NCBI GenBank assembly: GCA_025454855.1 | Contig: JALONS010000068.1 | Span: forward strand, 1 to 41,840 | Source of the DNA: Arcicella sp. | GTDB taxonomy: Bacteria; Bacteroidota; Bacteroidia; Cytophagales; Spirosomataceae | DNA: 41,840 nt | Direction: 5' to 3' | Part shown: piece after piece, positions 17,462 through 26,248 of the stretch | How positions within the stretch are numbered: the stretch's first letter is position 1 | How the letters are laid out: the number at the start of each line of letters is the position of its first letter | Notes under the pieces: generated by a model | What the model saw: the letters and a program-made list of their open reading frames with translations, nothing else | What the model was told of the DNA's origin: nothing | Databases searched by the model: none | Made by a program: the position numbers and the translations under genes

Positions 17462-18946
17462 ATGGAAATTAAAAGTAATTTAAAAACTCTTGCGATTGTC
17501 GGAGCGTTGAGTAGTGCAACCACGCTTGGAGCTTATAAATTGTTCTTAGAGAAATCGCCTTCGGAATCTGTTTTTACGAATACGCCTTCTGCTTTTACAC
17601 GGTTGGTTTCAGATGCTTCGCCTGTACCTGCTGGAGCACCAGGTGAGTTTACGTATGCGGCTGAAAAAGCTACGCCTTCGGTGGTGCATATCAAAACCAA
17701 AATGACTCGTAATGTAAGTCGTCAAATGATTGACCCTTTTGAAGATTTCTTCGGTGGTAATCCTTTTGGTGGCGGTGGTCGTCGTCAGCCCGAAGCACAA
17801 GAAGCATCAGGTTCGGGAGTAATTATTAGTGCCGATGGTTTTATCGTAACTAATAACCACGTAGTACAAGATGCCGACGAAGTATCGGTTATTTTGAACG
17901 ATAAACGTGAACTCAAAGCCAAAGTAATTAGTACTGACCCTTCTACCGACTTGGCAGTTATTCAAGTAAAAGCAAATAATTTACCATTCTTGACTTTTGG
18001 TGATTCTGACAATATTAAAGTAGGTGAATGGGTATTAGCCGTAGGAAATCCATTCAATTTAGAATCAACCGTTACAGCGGGTATCGTATCAGCGAAAGGT
18101 CGTCAGAACATCATCGACCGTGATAAAGACGTTAATCCTTTAGAATCTTTTATTCAGACGGATGCCGCTGTGAATCCCGGTAATTCTGGTGGTGCATTAG
18201 TAAACTTAAAAGGTGAATTAATTGGTATTAATACTGCCATTTATAGTCGTACAGGACAATTTGCTGGATATTCATTTGCGGTACCCGTTAGTATTGTGAA
18301 AAAAGTATCGGCTGATTTAATTAAATACGGAAACGTTCAACGTGGATTCTTGGGGGTAAATATCCAAGAAGTAAACAGCAAATTGGTAGAAGAAAAAGAC
18401 CTTAAAGTAAATGATGGAGTATATGTAGGAGGTTTCCCGTCGGGAGGAAGTGCGGCACAGTCGGCAGGTTTGAAAGTAAACGATGTAATTGTGAAAGTGG
18501 ACGGTATCGCTACGCCATCGCAAGCTAAATTGATGGAATTGGTAGGTCGTAAACGTCCGGGTGAAACCGTAGTAGTAACCGTGAACCGTGATGGAGCTAT
18601 CAAAGATTTCAATGTAGTACTGAAAAACAAAGATGGTAACACTAATATCGTGAAAGGTGAAACCGCTTCTTCAGTTACCAGTGATTATTTAGGAGCTAAA
18701 TTAGCGAACTTGACCGAAAACGATAAATCGAAATACCGTGTACAAAGCGGTGCGAAAATTACTGAAGTGGACCCCAACGGACGCTTAGGTTATCAAGGAT
18801 TTGAAAAAGGTTTTGTCATTACTAAAATAGACGATAAAGCCGTGACTGATGCCAAAGAGGTAGCTGAAATGTTGGCAAACCGTAAAGGACGTGTGAAAAT
18901 TGAAGGTATTGATACCGACGGTACTCGTGTCATTATGGTACTTTAA
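17462..18946 (+). CDS. HtrA/DegP-type periplasmic serine protease with two PDZ domains
   Basis: A 494-residue protease/chaperone that degrades or refolds damaged envelope proteins. The N-terminal hydrophobic segment (about 8-28, TLAIVGALSSATTLGAY) is a signal or anchor. The trypsin-like domain (about 60-290) has H133 in TNNHVV, D163 in STDLAV and S242 in GNSGGAL, with the LA-loop FEDFFGGNPFGGGG. PDZ1 spans about 300-400 (RGFLGVNIQEV start) and PDZ2 about 415-494. The start at 17462 (MEIKSNLKTL) is preferred; upstream ATG 17429 and further codons are possible. Its 3' end overlaps the convergent SGNH hydrolase gene by 14 bp. The gene is likely monocistronic and, as usual for htrA, stress responsive (inference). 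Confidence 0.96.
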   Translation: MEIKSNLKTLAIVGALSSATTLGAYKLFLEKSPSESVFTNTPSAFTRLVSDASPVPAGAPGEFTYAAEKATPSVVHIKTKMTRNVSRQMIDPFEDFFGGNPFGGGGRRQPEAQEASGSGVIISADGFIVTNNHVVQDADEVSVILNDKRELKAKVISTDPSTDLAVIQVKANNLPFLTFGDSDNIKVGEWVLAVGNPFNLESTVTAGIVSAKGRQNIIDRDKDVNPLESFIQTDAAVNPGNSGGALVNLKGELIGINTAIYSRTGQFAGYSFAVPVSIVKKVSADLIKYGNVQRGFLGVNIQEVNSKLVEEKDLKVNDGVYVGGFPSGGSAAQSAGLKVNDVIVKVDGIATPSQAKLMELVGRKRPGETVVVTVNRDGAIKDFNVVLKNKDGNTNIVKGETASSVTSDYLGAKLANLTENDKSKYRVQSGAKITEVDPNGRLGYQGFEKGFVITKIDDKAVTDAKEVAEMLANRKGRVKIEGIDTDGTRVIMVL

Positions 18947-19571
18947 TTTTTGTATCAATTCTTTCCAAACAGCCTATCAACGCTTTAGCCCAGTGTTGGT
19001 AGGCTGTTTTAGTTAGATGGATGCCATCAGATGAATATTCCTTTGCTAATTGTTGATTGATGGATAATTGAGCATTCATATCCAGATACACGATACCGTT
19101 TTTCAAACAGTAGGCTTTCAATAATTGATTTAGCTTCAAAACTTCCTGATTAATAGAAGGGACATCTGTAAGAATAATGGCATGACTGATAAATGGTATA
19201 TTTTGTTGCTTTAATACGTTGAAGATTTTTAGGTAATTTTCAAAAACTCTTTGGGGACTTACGCCTACTAATAAATCATTGATGCCACCTTCTAATATCA
19301 CTATTTGGGGTTTACTATTTAGCTGTCCTCTTTCTAAATTCCAGAGAATTTGTTGCGTAATAGCCCCGCCGTAGGCTTCATTTTTGACATCATTTCTTTG
19401 TAGCAGAAGATTCCAATTTTCTTGTGCCAACAGCGAATCGCCAATCAATAAGATATTGACTTTTTCGGGAGGGAAAAAACGAGCGTAAATTTTATCTCTA
19501 AATTGAAAGAGGATACCCAGCAATAGTATATTCAATAATAAAGACAAGAAAAAGAGAGGTTTGCAAGTCAT
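18933..19571 (-). CDS. Membrane-anchored SGNH/GDSL hydrolase
   Basis: A 212-residue protein with an N-terminal membrane segment (LFFLSLLLNILLLGILFQF) and an SGNH esterase domain. Block I is LLIGDSLLAQ with the nucleophile Ser, block II the Gly of AYGGAITQQ, block III GGINDLL with Asn, and block V SSDGIHLT with the Asp-His pair, so all four oxyanion/catalytic blocks are present. The substrate is unknown; such enzymes remove acyl groups from lipids or glycans. The start at 19571 follows the stop of the nitrilase gene (19576) closely, suggesting translational coupling in a two-gene operon. Its last 14 bp overlap the end of htrA on the other strand. Confidence 0.88.
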   Translation of the reverse strand: MTCKPLFFLSLLLNILLLGILFQFRDKIYARFFPPEKVNILLIGDSLLAQENWNLLLQRNDVKNEAYGGAITQQILWNLERGQLNSKPQIVILEGGINDLLVGVSPQRVFENYLKIFNVLKQQNIPFISHAIILTDVPSINQEVLKLNQLLKAYCLKNGIVYLDMNAQLSINQQLAKEYSSDGIHLTKTAYQHWAKALIGCLERIDTKIKVP

Positions 19572-19575
19572 AATT

Positions 19576-20367
19576 CTATATAATCTCAAACGCATCTGCA
19601 TCTAAAAAAGCTGGAAATTTAGTTCTAAAATCCGTTAAATCAGACATACAAAGCGTTTGCGTTGTAACGATTTCGATATCTTGTTGATAAAATAAATGAT
19701 TACCCTTGAAGTCAATAATAGCGGTATTTCCCGAATAATTTAAGCCCATTCCGTCCTCTCCTATCCGATTTACCCCAATACAATAACTCAAATTTTCGAT
19801 AGCACGAGCCTGTAAGAGTGTATCCCAAACTTTTGAACGCACAGCAGGCCAATTGGCTACGTAAATCAGAAGGTCATAAGCTAATGTAGAGGATTCCGTA
19901 GCCCGCTGACGAGACCATATTGGAAAACGTAAATCATAACAAATTAAGGGACATATCCACCAGCCCTTCAGTTCCACAATCAGTTGCTTGTTTCCTCCCG
20001 AAAAACTTTCGTGTTCCCCTCCCATTCTGAATAAATGGCGTTTGTCGTAAGTTTCATAAGTCCCGTCTGGACGCATCCAAATCAAACGATTATAATAATG
20101 ATTTTCCTCCTTCACAATGTAGCTCCCCGTTACCACCGCATTCGTTTTTTTAGCCTGCTGTTTCATCCATTTAAAAGTGGTCAAATTCATAGGTTCGGCA
20201 ACGGCTTTTACATTCATGGTAAAGCCCGTATTAAACATTTCGGGTAAAATAATCAAATCTGTCGGCTCTGAAATCTGAGCAATTTTCTCTTCTAAATTCG
20301 CCAAGTTGGCAGTTGGATTTTCCCAAAATAAATCGGTTTGAATAAGGGTAACGGACAGGTCTTGCAT
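19576..20367 (-). CDS. Nitrilase-superfamily amidohydrolase, omega-amidase (YafV/NIT2) type
   Basis: The 263-residue protein contains the full Glu-Lys-Cys triad: E43 in ILPEMFNTGFT, K109 in YDKRHLFRMGGE and C143 in PLICYDLRFP. The loop RMGGEHESFSGG and YVANWPAVRSKVWDTLLQARAIEN are characteristic of the YafV/NIT2 branch, which hydrolyses omega-amides such as 2-oxoglutaramate, so a metabolite-repair role in glutamine/methionine salvage is likely. Cytosolic, no signal sequence. It is the first gene of a pair with the SGNH hydrolase; there is no obvious functional link between them. The ATG at 20367 is the only sensible start. Confidence 0.92.
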   Translation of the reverse strand: MQDLSVTLIQTDLFWENPTANLANLEEKIAQISEPTDLIILPEMFNTGFTMNVKAVAEPMNLTTFKWMKQQAKKTNAVVTGSYIVKEENHYYNRLIWMRPDGTYETYDKRHLFRMGGEHESFSGGNKQLIVELKGWWICPLICYDLRFPIWSRQRATESSTLAYDLLIYVANWPAVRSKVWDTLLQARAIENLSYCIGVNRIGEDGMGLNYSGNTAIIDFKGNHLFYQQDIEIVTTQTLCMSDLTDFRTKFPAFLDADAFEII

Positions 20368-20433
20368 AACACAGGATATTTATATAATGTAAATTTACTA
20401 ATTTAGATTAGTACAATCTCTAAACACTTTAAA

Positions 20434-21543
20434 ATGAAAAAAATACTCACGGCGTTATTATTGATAAGTTTGATGGCTTTCAAACCAGAAGAACACCCAA
20501 CACTTGAAATTGGAGCCACTGCCCCAAATTTTAATCTCAAAGGTGTTGATGGTAAAATGTATTCCTTACAATCTTTCTCTAAAGCAAAAGTCTTGGCAAT
20601 CCTCTTTACCTGTAATCACTGCCCAACGGCTCAGGCGTATGAAAGTAGGGTAAAAAAGTTAGTGACTGATTACCAAGCAAAGGGGTTTCAATTGGTTGCT
20701 ATCTCGCCCAACGACCCTTCTTCGGTTCGATTGGATGAAATGGGTTATACCGATTTGGGGGATTCTTACGAAGATATGAAAATTAGAGCCAAAAATGCGG
20801 GCTTCAATTTCCCTTATTTGTACGATGGTGATACCGAAGAGGTTTCTCTCAAATATGGACCCGTAGCCACGCCACATATTTTTATTTTTGATGAAAAGCG
20901 AATCCTCCGCTACGCTGGTAGAATTGATGACGTAGAAAAACCAACAGGTACACCCAAAAATTTAGATGCTCGTAATGCCATTGAAGCGTTATTGGCAGGG
21001 CAAAAAGTACCCGTTGAAAAGACCAAAACATTTGGTTGTTCTATTAAATGGAAGGAAAAAGAAGCATTAACCAACAACGAAAAGGAAAGTTGGGCAAAAG
21101 AATCCGTGAACATAGAAACGATTGATGAAGCAGGTATTAAATCACTTTTAAAAAATGATTCGGGGAAATTACGTTTGGTGAATGTATGGGCAACTTGGTG
21201 CGGACCTTGCGTGGCTGAAATTCCTGATTTTTTAAATATCAATAGAATGTATCGGAATCGTGATTTTGAATTGATAACCATTAGTGCTGATAAACCTGAC
21301 AAAAAGGACAAGGCTTTGGCAACACTGAAAAGATTACAGGCTTCGAGTAAAAACTACATTTTCAATTCGGATGATGCGTATAAATTGATTGAACTCATCG
21401 ACCCCAAATGGCAAGGAGCATTGCCCTATACAATTTTAATTGAACCAAATGGAAAAATTGTTTATCAAAAACAGGGAGCTATTAATCCTTTGAAAATGAA
21501 GACCTTAATCGTAGAGAACCCCGCCATTGGCAGGTATTTTTAA
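20434..21543 (+). CDS. Exported protein with two thioredoxin-fold domains (redoxin-like plus TlpA-like)
   Basis: A 369-residue protein with a short signal sequence (MKKILTALLLISLMAF). Domain 1 (about 23-195) is a peroxiredoxin-like thioredoxin fold with FTCNHCPTAQAYE at 59-70, typical of the PRX-like1 group. Domain 2 (about 225-365) is TlpA/ResA-like, with NVWATWCGPCVAEIPDF and active-site cysteines C256 and C259. A further cysteine (C202, GCSIKWK) sits at the join. Two redox sites in one periplasmic chain suggest electron hand-over between domains, for example in thiol repair or cytochrome maturation; the substrate is unknown. The gene ends 5 bp before a small inverted-repeat element (21548-21662). 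Confidence 0.88.
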   Translation: MKKILTALLLISLMAFKPEEHPTLEIGATAPNFNLKGVDGKMYSLQSFSKAKVLAILFTCNHCPTAQAYESRVKKLVTDYQAKGFQLVAISPNDPSSVRLDEMGYTDLGDSYEDMKIRAKNAGFNFPYLYDGDTEEVSLKYGPVATPHIFIFDEKRILRYAGRIDDVEKPTGTPKNLDARNAIEALLAGQKVPVEKTKTFGCSIKWKEKEALTNNEKESWAKESVNIETIDEAGIKSLLKNDSGKLRLVNVWATWCGPCVAEIPDFLNINRMYRNRDFELITISADKPDKKDKALATLKRLQASSKNYIFNSDDAYKLIELIDPKWQGALPYTILIEPNGKIVYQKQGAINPLKMKTLIVENPAIGRYF

Positions 21544-21547
21544 ATAC

Positions 21548-21662
21548 GGAAGTATGTACTTAATATCGCAAGTTAAATTTGAGTCTAAAAAACCTCACCC
21601 CTAACCCCTCTCCATCGGAGAGGGGTTAGGGGTGAGGTTTTGCGACATTAAGTATATACTTC
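21548..21662. mobile_element. MITE-like element, copy 1
   Basis: Terminal inverted repeats at 21549-21571 and 21640-21662 agree at 21 of 23 positions; the outer end reads GAAGTATRTACTTAAT. Inside is a perfect GC-rich palindrome with arms of about 25 bp (21589-21613 and 21617-21641; core CCTCACCCCTAACCCCTC) and a 3-nt loop. The element has no coding capacity. It lies between convergent genes, where the hairpin could also act as a terminator. A second copy is at 34032-34186. Confidence 0.8.
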
Positions 21663-21757
21663 AGTTTAAACATACAAAGCGAAAAGCGGTTTACGAAAAT
21701 AGTGATTAGTATTTCGCTGTAAATCAGATACTTACTATTAAGTACTTTGCGTATTTT

Positions 21758-21790
21758 ACGGAAGTCCTCGTTCAAAACGGCGACTTCCGT
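21758..21790 (-). terminator. Hairpin at the end of the amine-oxidase gene
   Basis: Perfect 9-bp arms ACGGAAGTC (21758-21766) and GACTTCCGT (21782-21790), 15 bp beyond the minus-strand stop at 21805. The T-run downstream on the minus strand is weak. Confidence 0.55.
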
Positions 21791-21804
21791 TTCATGTATT
21801 TAAC

Positions 21805-23022
21805 CTAAATCATTTCCGCCACTTTGCGTCCTGTTGCCATCGCCGCATTCAGAGATGGATAAGCGGTAGCATCGCCGCATTGATACAAAATATCGCTTAA
21901 TTTCAAGGATTCTTGAACGGATTTCGTATCACCGAAGGTTGGCAAAGCCTGTGGTATATGATAAGTGCGAAGATGCTGCCAATTATCAACTTCCTTGCCA
22001 AACCATGTGGCTAATTCTCGTTTGATATTTTTGGCTAATTCATTTTCATCGTACAAATCAAAGCCTTGCGTAGAAACAGAAATGAGTGATTTTCCCGCTG
22101 GGGCATACGCAGGGGCAATATCCGAAGGAACACAAAGGTTATGTACCACCGAGGCACGGTTAGGATTTAATACCAACATCTTTTCTTTCAGAGGAGATTT
22201 ATCCGCTGAAAAGTAAGTACAAGTGGTAGTATTAAATTGTCTGTTAGGCGTATTTCCTAATAATTTATCCGCTTGAAGACCGTCGGTCGCTAATACAATT
22301 TTTTCACCGTAAAGTCGGTCGCCATTTTCTAAATAAACTCGGTTTCCATCAATTTTAACAACTTTGGTATTGAACTTAACAGTTCCGAAATACAATTTCT
22401 GAGCTATTTGTTCAGCAATCTGTTGCATTCCTTTTGCTGGAATTACGGCATCTCCTTCGTAAAATTTTCCAAAAATATACTGAAAGAAATTAGCCGATGT
22501 ACTCAATTCATTTTCCAGAAAAACACCCCCAAAAAAAGGCTTAAAAAACTGTTGAATCATTTTTTCAGAGAATCCGTAATCTTGCAAAAAATCAATAGTC
22601 GTTTTTCCTCGACGGTCAAAAATATCTTCTCGAATATCCTCTGTATCCATCACCAAGCGTAAAACTCTCAGTTTATCCGTCAATGACCCAACCTCAGAGG
22701 TCAGTGAAGACATGAGCGTAGAGGGTTCTTTAAATGGATTTGCCATCACCGAAAATTTATTCGCTTGCTGATTGCGAATCATCGCCCCTGACTTAAACGT
22801 TTGTAAATCAAGAGCCTGATAATCCAATATTTTTTGGGCTTCTGGGTAGGCAGTTAGTAAAATCTGAAAACCTCTGTCTAATAAAAACCCCTCATATTTA
22901 TCCGTTTTCACCCGACCACCCACAGAGTCTGAAGCCTCTAAAATTAGTGATTGAATACCTCTATCTCTTAAATATTTTGCACAGGTTAAACCCGCAATAC
23001 CCGCACCAATAATTATGACCAT
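21805..23022 (-). CDS. FAD-dependent amine oxidase / protoporphyrinogen-oxidase-like protein
   Basis: A 405-residue flavoprotein. The N-terminal dinucleotide fold is textbook: MVIIIGAGIAGLTCAKYLRDRG, then the ribose-binding acidic residue in LILEASDSVGGRVKTD, and the GG-R motif. The second FAD-contact segment is at the C terminus (YQCGDATAYPSLNAAMATG). The middle (KPFFGGVFLENELSTSANFFQYIFGKF) resembles the amine-oxidase/phytoene-desaturase class rather than HemY itself. The substrate cannot be fixed; carotenoid or polyamine-like compounds are possible. No signal peptide. It is separated by 57 bp from the DUF1801 gene upstream, so the two may be co-transcribed. Confidence 0.88.
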   Translation of the reverse strand: MVIIIGAGIAGLTCAKYLRDRGIQSLILEASDSVGGRVKTDKYEGFLLDRGFQILLTAYPEAQKILDYQALDLQTFKSGAMIRNQQANKFSVMANPFKEPSTLMSSLTSEVGSLTDKLRVLRLVMDTEDIREDIFDRRGKTTIDFLQDYGFSEKMIQQFFKPFFGGVFLENELSTSANFFQYIFGKFYEGDAVIPAKGMQQIAEQIAQKLYFGTVKFNTKVVKIDGNRVYLENGDRLYGEKIVLATDGLQADKLLGNTPNRQFNTTTCTYFSADKSPLKEKMLVLNPNRASVVHNLCVPSDIAPAYAPAGKSLISVSTQGFDLYDENELAKNIKRELATWFGKEVDNWQHLRTYHIPQALPTFGDTKSVQESLKLSDILYQCGDATAYPSLNAAMATGRKVAEMI

Positions 23023-23079
23023 ACGTTAGCAATTTGATTGTTTTAAGATTAACCTTTTTGTGAAAAAAGAGTTCTAAAA

Positions 23080-23541
23080 TTACTTATTTTCCTGTAATTG
23101 GGCTTCATAAATATCAATCCATTGTTGCACGCTTACTTTTTGAGCAAGTTCACCCAATAAATCGTAAGGAATTTGATTGAGGTTTTTGAATCGAATACAG
23201 CTTTTACCCATATCTAATTTATTCTTTGAAAACTTGGCGTATTCATCCGTAAACCAAGTCAAAAGTTGATTGTCACCACTAATGCTCATGTGGTAGAAAG
23301 CAATAAAGTTCTTTTGCGAAGCAATATTGATAAATGGCAGAGGTAAATGCGGGGTGGTATGATAGCCTTTGGGGTAAATACTATGGGGTACCACGTAGCC
23401 AATCATGCCGTAATTCATGGTTTCGGTGAAGCCTTCGGGTAAGTTTTTTAGTAATTGTTCTCTCAGTTTTTCGATAACTATCCTTCGGTCATCGGGCAAT
23501 TCTTGCAAATATTGTTCTATGGTTTCGGCTTTACTTTGCAT
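23080..23541 (-). CDS. DUF1801 domain protein (YdhG-like)
   Basis: A 153-residue cytosolic protein of the DUF1801 family. Typical features are the start MQSKAETIEQYLQELPDDRR, the central FTETMNYGMIGYVVP, the IASQKNFIAFYHMSI strand and the closing DMGKSCIRFKNLNQIPYDLLGE. The family has an SCP2-/phosphoheptose-unlike alpha/beta fold of unknown function; some members have been linked to iron. The ATG at 23541 is preferred over a TTG eight codons earlier. It lies upstream of, and codirectional with, the amine-oxidase gene. Confidence 0.88.
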   Translation of the reverse strand: MQSKAETIEQYLQELPDDRRIVIEKLREQLLKNLPEGFTETMNYGMIGYVVPHSIYPKGYHTTPHLPLPFINIASQKNFIAFYHMSISGDNQLLTWFTDEYAKFSKNKLDMGKSCIRFKNLNQIPYDLLGELAQKVSVQQWIDIYEAQLQENK

Positions 23542-23663
23542 ATCTTTTGGAAGTTGATAATGCAAATTAGTTGTTTTTCAGATAGATTGTCAATCATTTT
23601 TCCCTTTCTTTGTACACTGAGTGAAAGGCGACTGGCGAAGACAGAAGCAGTAATTTTTGTAAT

Positions 23664-23698
23664 TCCTAAATACCATATCCTAAATCCTAATCCCTACT
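23664..23698. repeat. Heptamer repeat (TCCTAAA type, 5 units)
   Basis: Five heptamers in phase, TCCTAAA, TACCATA, TCCTAAA, TCCTAAT, CCCTACT, in the divergent gap (23542-23728) upstream of the M20 peptidase. On the minus strand they read GATTAGG/GATTTAG, matching the repeat at 35208-35235. Confidence 0.7.
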
Positions 23699-23728
23699 TA
23701 TCATCACTACTTTCAAAACATTATTCCC

Positions 23729-25003
23729 ATGAAAAAACTATACTTCATTTGTCTTTTTATTAGTATTCAACACTTGGTTATTGGACAAAAAATCAGTTCT
23801 GTGGAGCAGAAAATCGTTCAGACTGTCAATACCCAACTACCCCAAACCGAACAATTATTGAAAACAGTTGTGAATATCAACAGCGGAACCCTGAATCATG
23901 CTGGCGTGCGTGAAGTTGGAGCAATTTTTAGGAAGGAGTTGGAAGATTTAGGATTTAAAACCGAATGGATTGCATTACCAGATTCGCTGAATCGGGCTGG
24001 GCATTTGGTAGCGGAACGCAAAGGGAAAAAGGGCAAAAAATTATTTTTAATAGGTCATTTAGACACCGTTTTTGAAAAAGCAATGTCGTTTACACCCTAT
24101 ACTTACCTCAATGATTCAACCGTCACGGGACAAGGCGTTAATGACATGAAAGGTGGTGACGTAGTATTATTAGCAGCACTTAAATCACTAAAAGATAATG
24201 GTTTATTAGATGATACTTCAATAACTATTTATTTTACGGGTGACGAAGAGAGTGCTGGCAAACCTACCAGTATCAGCCGTCAAGATTTTATTGAACGAGC
24301 TAAACAATGTGACATTGCTTTGGCTTTTGAAACCGCCATGGGCTTGAATACAGTGGCAACGGCACGGCGGGGTTCGAGTGGTTGGCGACTCAACGTGAAG
24401 GGAATTATGGGACATTCTTCCACCGTTTTTAGCCAACAGGCGGGGTACGGAGCAATTTATGAAGCTGCCCGCATTTTGAATGATTTTAGGGAACAATTAA
24501 GCACTGAAAAATACCTAACTTTTAATCCCGGTTTGATTGTGGGTGGTTCGGAAATCAACGATAATAAAGAAGCAATCGGGAAAGATAATATCATTGCTCC
24601 GAGAGTAATGGTAACGGGAGATTTGCGTTTTCTGAGCGAAACACAAAAGGAAAATGCCAGGGTAAAAATGAAAGAAATTGTGGCGAAAAACCTCAATAAA
24701 ACCAAAGCAGAAATTACTTTTCAAGACGGCATTCCCGCAATGGAACCCACGCCCGAAAATGAAAAAGTATTGGCAATTCTCAACGAAGTAAGTAAAGATT
24801 TAGGATTTGGCGAAGTAAAAGCAGGCGACCCCGGAGCCAGAGGTGCTGGCGATATTTCGTACATTGCTAAGTACGTAGCCTGTTTGGATGGTTTGGGAGC
24901 ATCGGGCAAAGGGGCTCATGCCCCCGGTGAAACCATGAATATCAAAGAATTTCCCAAATTGATTCAACGAACAGCTGTATTGTTGTACAGGCTCACCAGA
25001 TAA
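23729..25003 (+). CDS. Exported M20 family metallopeptidase (glutamate carboxypeptidase-like)
   Basis: A 424-residue protein with signal peptide MKKLYFICLFISIQHLVIG. It is a di-zinc exopeptidase of family M20 of the CPG2 type: H110 in LIGHLDTVF, the bridging D139 in GVNDMKGGD, the general base/ligand pair E173-E174 in TGDEESAGK, the Glu of LAFETAMG, and the last His in GKGAHAPGETMN. The dimerisation insert is present (about 210-325). Members remove C-terminal glutamate or act on small peptides; the true substrate is unknown. Periplasmic location is inferred from the signal peptide. The start is unambiguous. Confidence 0.93.
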   Translation: MKKLYFICLFISIQHLVIGQKISSVEQKIVQTVNTQLPQTEQLLKTVVNINSGTLNHAGVREVGAIFRKELEDLGFKTEWIALPDSLNRAGHLVAERKGKKGKKLFLIGHLDTVFEKAMSFTPYTYLNDSTVTGQGVNDMKGGDVVLLAALKSLKDNGLLDDTSITIYFTGDEESAGKPTSISRQDFIERAKQCDIALAFETAMGLNTVATARRGSSGWRLNVKGIMGHSSTVFSQQAGYGAIYEAARILNDFREQLSTEKYLTFNPGLIVGGSEINDNKEAIGKDNIIAPRVMVTGDLRFLSETQKENARVKMKEIVAKNLNKTKAEITFQDGIPAMEPTPENEKVLAILNEVSKDLGFGEVKAGDPGARGAGDISYIAKYVACLDGLGASGKGAHAPGETMNIKEFPKLIQRTAVLLYRLTR

Positions 25004-25169
25004 TTTTAACTTCCTTTTGTAGTAATTTAAAATGCCGATGTTTTAATTTTACGAATATTGGGTTACAACCCATCTGAAACTGTTTATTTATCTTGAATTT
25101 AGAAGATGTTTAAATTTTATAATTGACTCATTTTCAGAATTTTAAATATTTATGCGTAAGCAATTTTAT

Positions 25170-25272
25170 GAAATCCTGCTGTTTGAGCCGCAGGCGAGTT
25201 TCAGGATTTCTTGATTTTCTTTTGCGGTCCGCCGCTGCGGTTACTTTTCTTGTATCAAGACAAGAAAAGTAA
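25170..25272. repeat. Palindromic intergenic repeat abutting menB
   Basis: Two hairpins in a row: GAAATCCTG (25170-25178) with CAGGATTTC (25202-25210), and a perfect 13-bp stem TTACTTTTCTTGT (25241-25253) with its complement (25260-25272), 6-nt loop. Between them is a GC-rich stretch (GCGGTCCGCCGCTGCGG) unlike the AT-rich surroundings. The end lies 4 bp before the ATG of menB. It looks like an inserted dispersed repeat, which is inference from composition and symmetry. The rest of the 25004-25169 gap shows nothing. Confidence 0.65.
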
Positions 25273-25276
25273 GGAG

Positions 25277-26114
25277 ATGAGAAGAGACATATACTGTCAA
25301 AGATTATAGTGACATTACTTACAAGAAATGCGAAGGAGTAGCTCGGATAGCCTTCAATCGCCCAGAAGTGCGTAATGCTTTCAGACCCAAAACTACCTTT
25401 GAACTTTTGGATGCCTTCACCGACGCTACCCACGATAAAAGTATCGGTGTGGTACTCCTCTCGGGCGAAGGACCTTCACCCAAAGATGGTATTTGGGCTT
25501 TTTGTTCGGGAGGCGACCAAAAAGCTCGCCAAAAAGGTGGTTATAGAGCAGAAGATGGTAGAGACCGTCTAAATATTTTGGAAGTTCAGCGGTTAATTCG
25601 CTTCATGACTAAACCCGTAATTGCAGTTGTTCCCGGGTGGGCTGTGGGTGGTGGACATAGCCTCCACGTGGTCTGCGACCTAAGCCTTGCGAGCAAAGAA
25701 CACGCTATTTTCAAACAAACCGATGCCGACGTAGCGAGCTACGATGCGGGGTATGGGTCAGCTTATTTAGCCAAAATGATTGGGCAGAAAAGAGCGAGAG
25801 AAATCTTCTTTTTGGGAAGAAACTACTCGGCACAAGAGGCTTTTGAGATGGGAATGGTCAATGCCGTAGTACCCCACGACGAACTGGAAGACACTGCTTT
25901 TCAGTGGGCAAAAGAAATATTAGGAAAAAGCCCCATGGCAATTAGAATGTTGAAATTTGCCTTTAATTTAGTAGATGATGGACTGGTAGGACAACAATTA
26001 TTTGCGGGCGAAGCCACTCGTTTGGGCTACATGACCGAAGAAGCCCAAGAAGGACGTGATTCATTTTTGGAAAAACGCAAACCCAACTGGGACAAATTTG
26101 AGCGGTATTCGTAA
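25277..26114 (+). CDS. menB: 1,4-dihydroxy-2-naphthoyl-CoA synthase, start region frameshifted
   Basis: A crotonase-fold enzyme that closes the second naphthoate ring in menaquinone synthesis. Conserved parts: the N-terminal strand YTVKDYSDITYKKCEG and ARIAFNRPEVRNAFRPK, the oxyanion loop FCSGGDQKAR, GWAVGGGHSLHVVCDLSLAS, and FKQTDADVASYDAGYGSAYL. The QTDADV segment has Asp rather than the Gly of bicarbonate-dependent MenB (QTGPKV in E. coli), so this is the bicarbonate-independent type. The conserved frame begins at 25281, directly after a TGA; no ATG, GTG or TTG precedes the conserved region in frame. An ATG at 25277-25279 is off by one base (ATG-A-GAA). The GTG at 25368 would drop about 30 conserved residues. 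A one-base insertion or sequence error is likely. Confidence 0.85.
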
Positions 26115-26117
26115 ACT

Positions 26118-26157
26118 CAACAAGGTCAGCTTTAGGGCTGACCTTGTTGGTTTTTTA
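26118..26157 (+). terminator. Intrinsic terminator of menB
   Basis: A 13-bp perfect stem (26118-26130, CAACAAGGTCAGC, with 26137-26149) followed by a run of six T residues. It starts 4 bp after the menB stop. Confidence 0.93.
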
Positions 26158-26248
26158 TGCTAAATTTTGTTCAAACCATTTGACTCCTTGGTAAAATTGG
26201 GTTTTAGTTGGTTTTTGAATAGAGTATTTGTAACTTATAATCTTAATC

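Noticed and set aside
25134-25433. 99-codon minus-strand frame opposite the menB start
   Set aside because: It is antisense to the conserved menB coding region and to the palindromic repeat, with no recognisable domain.
25368-26114. menB starting at the GTG at 25368
   Set aside because: It would drop about 30 conserved residues, including the first strand of the crotonase fold, that are encoded in frame just upstream.
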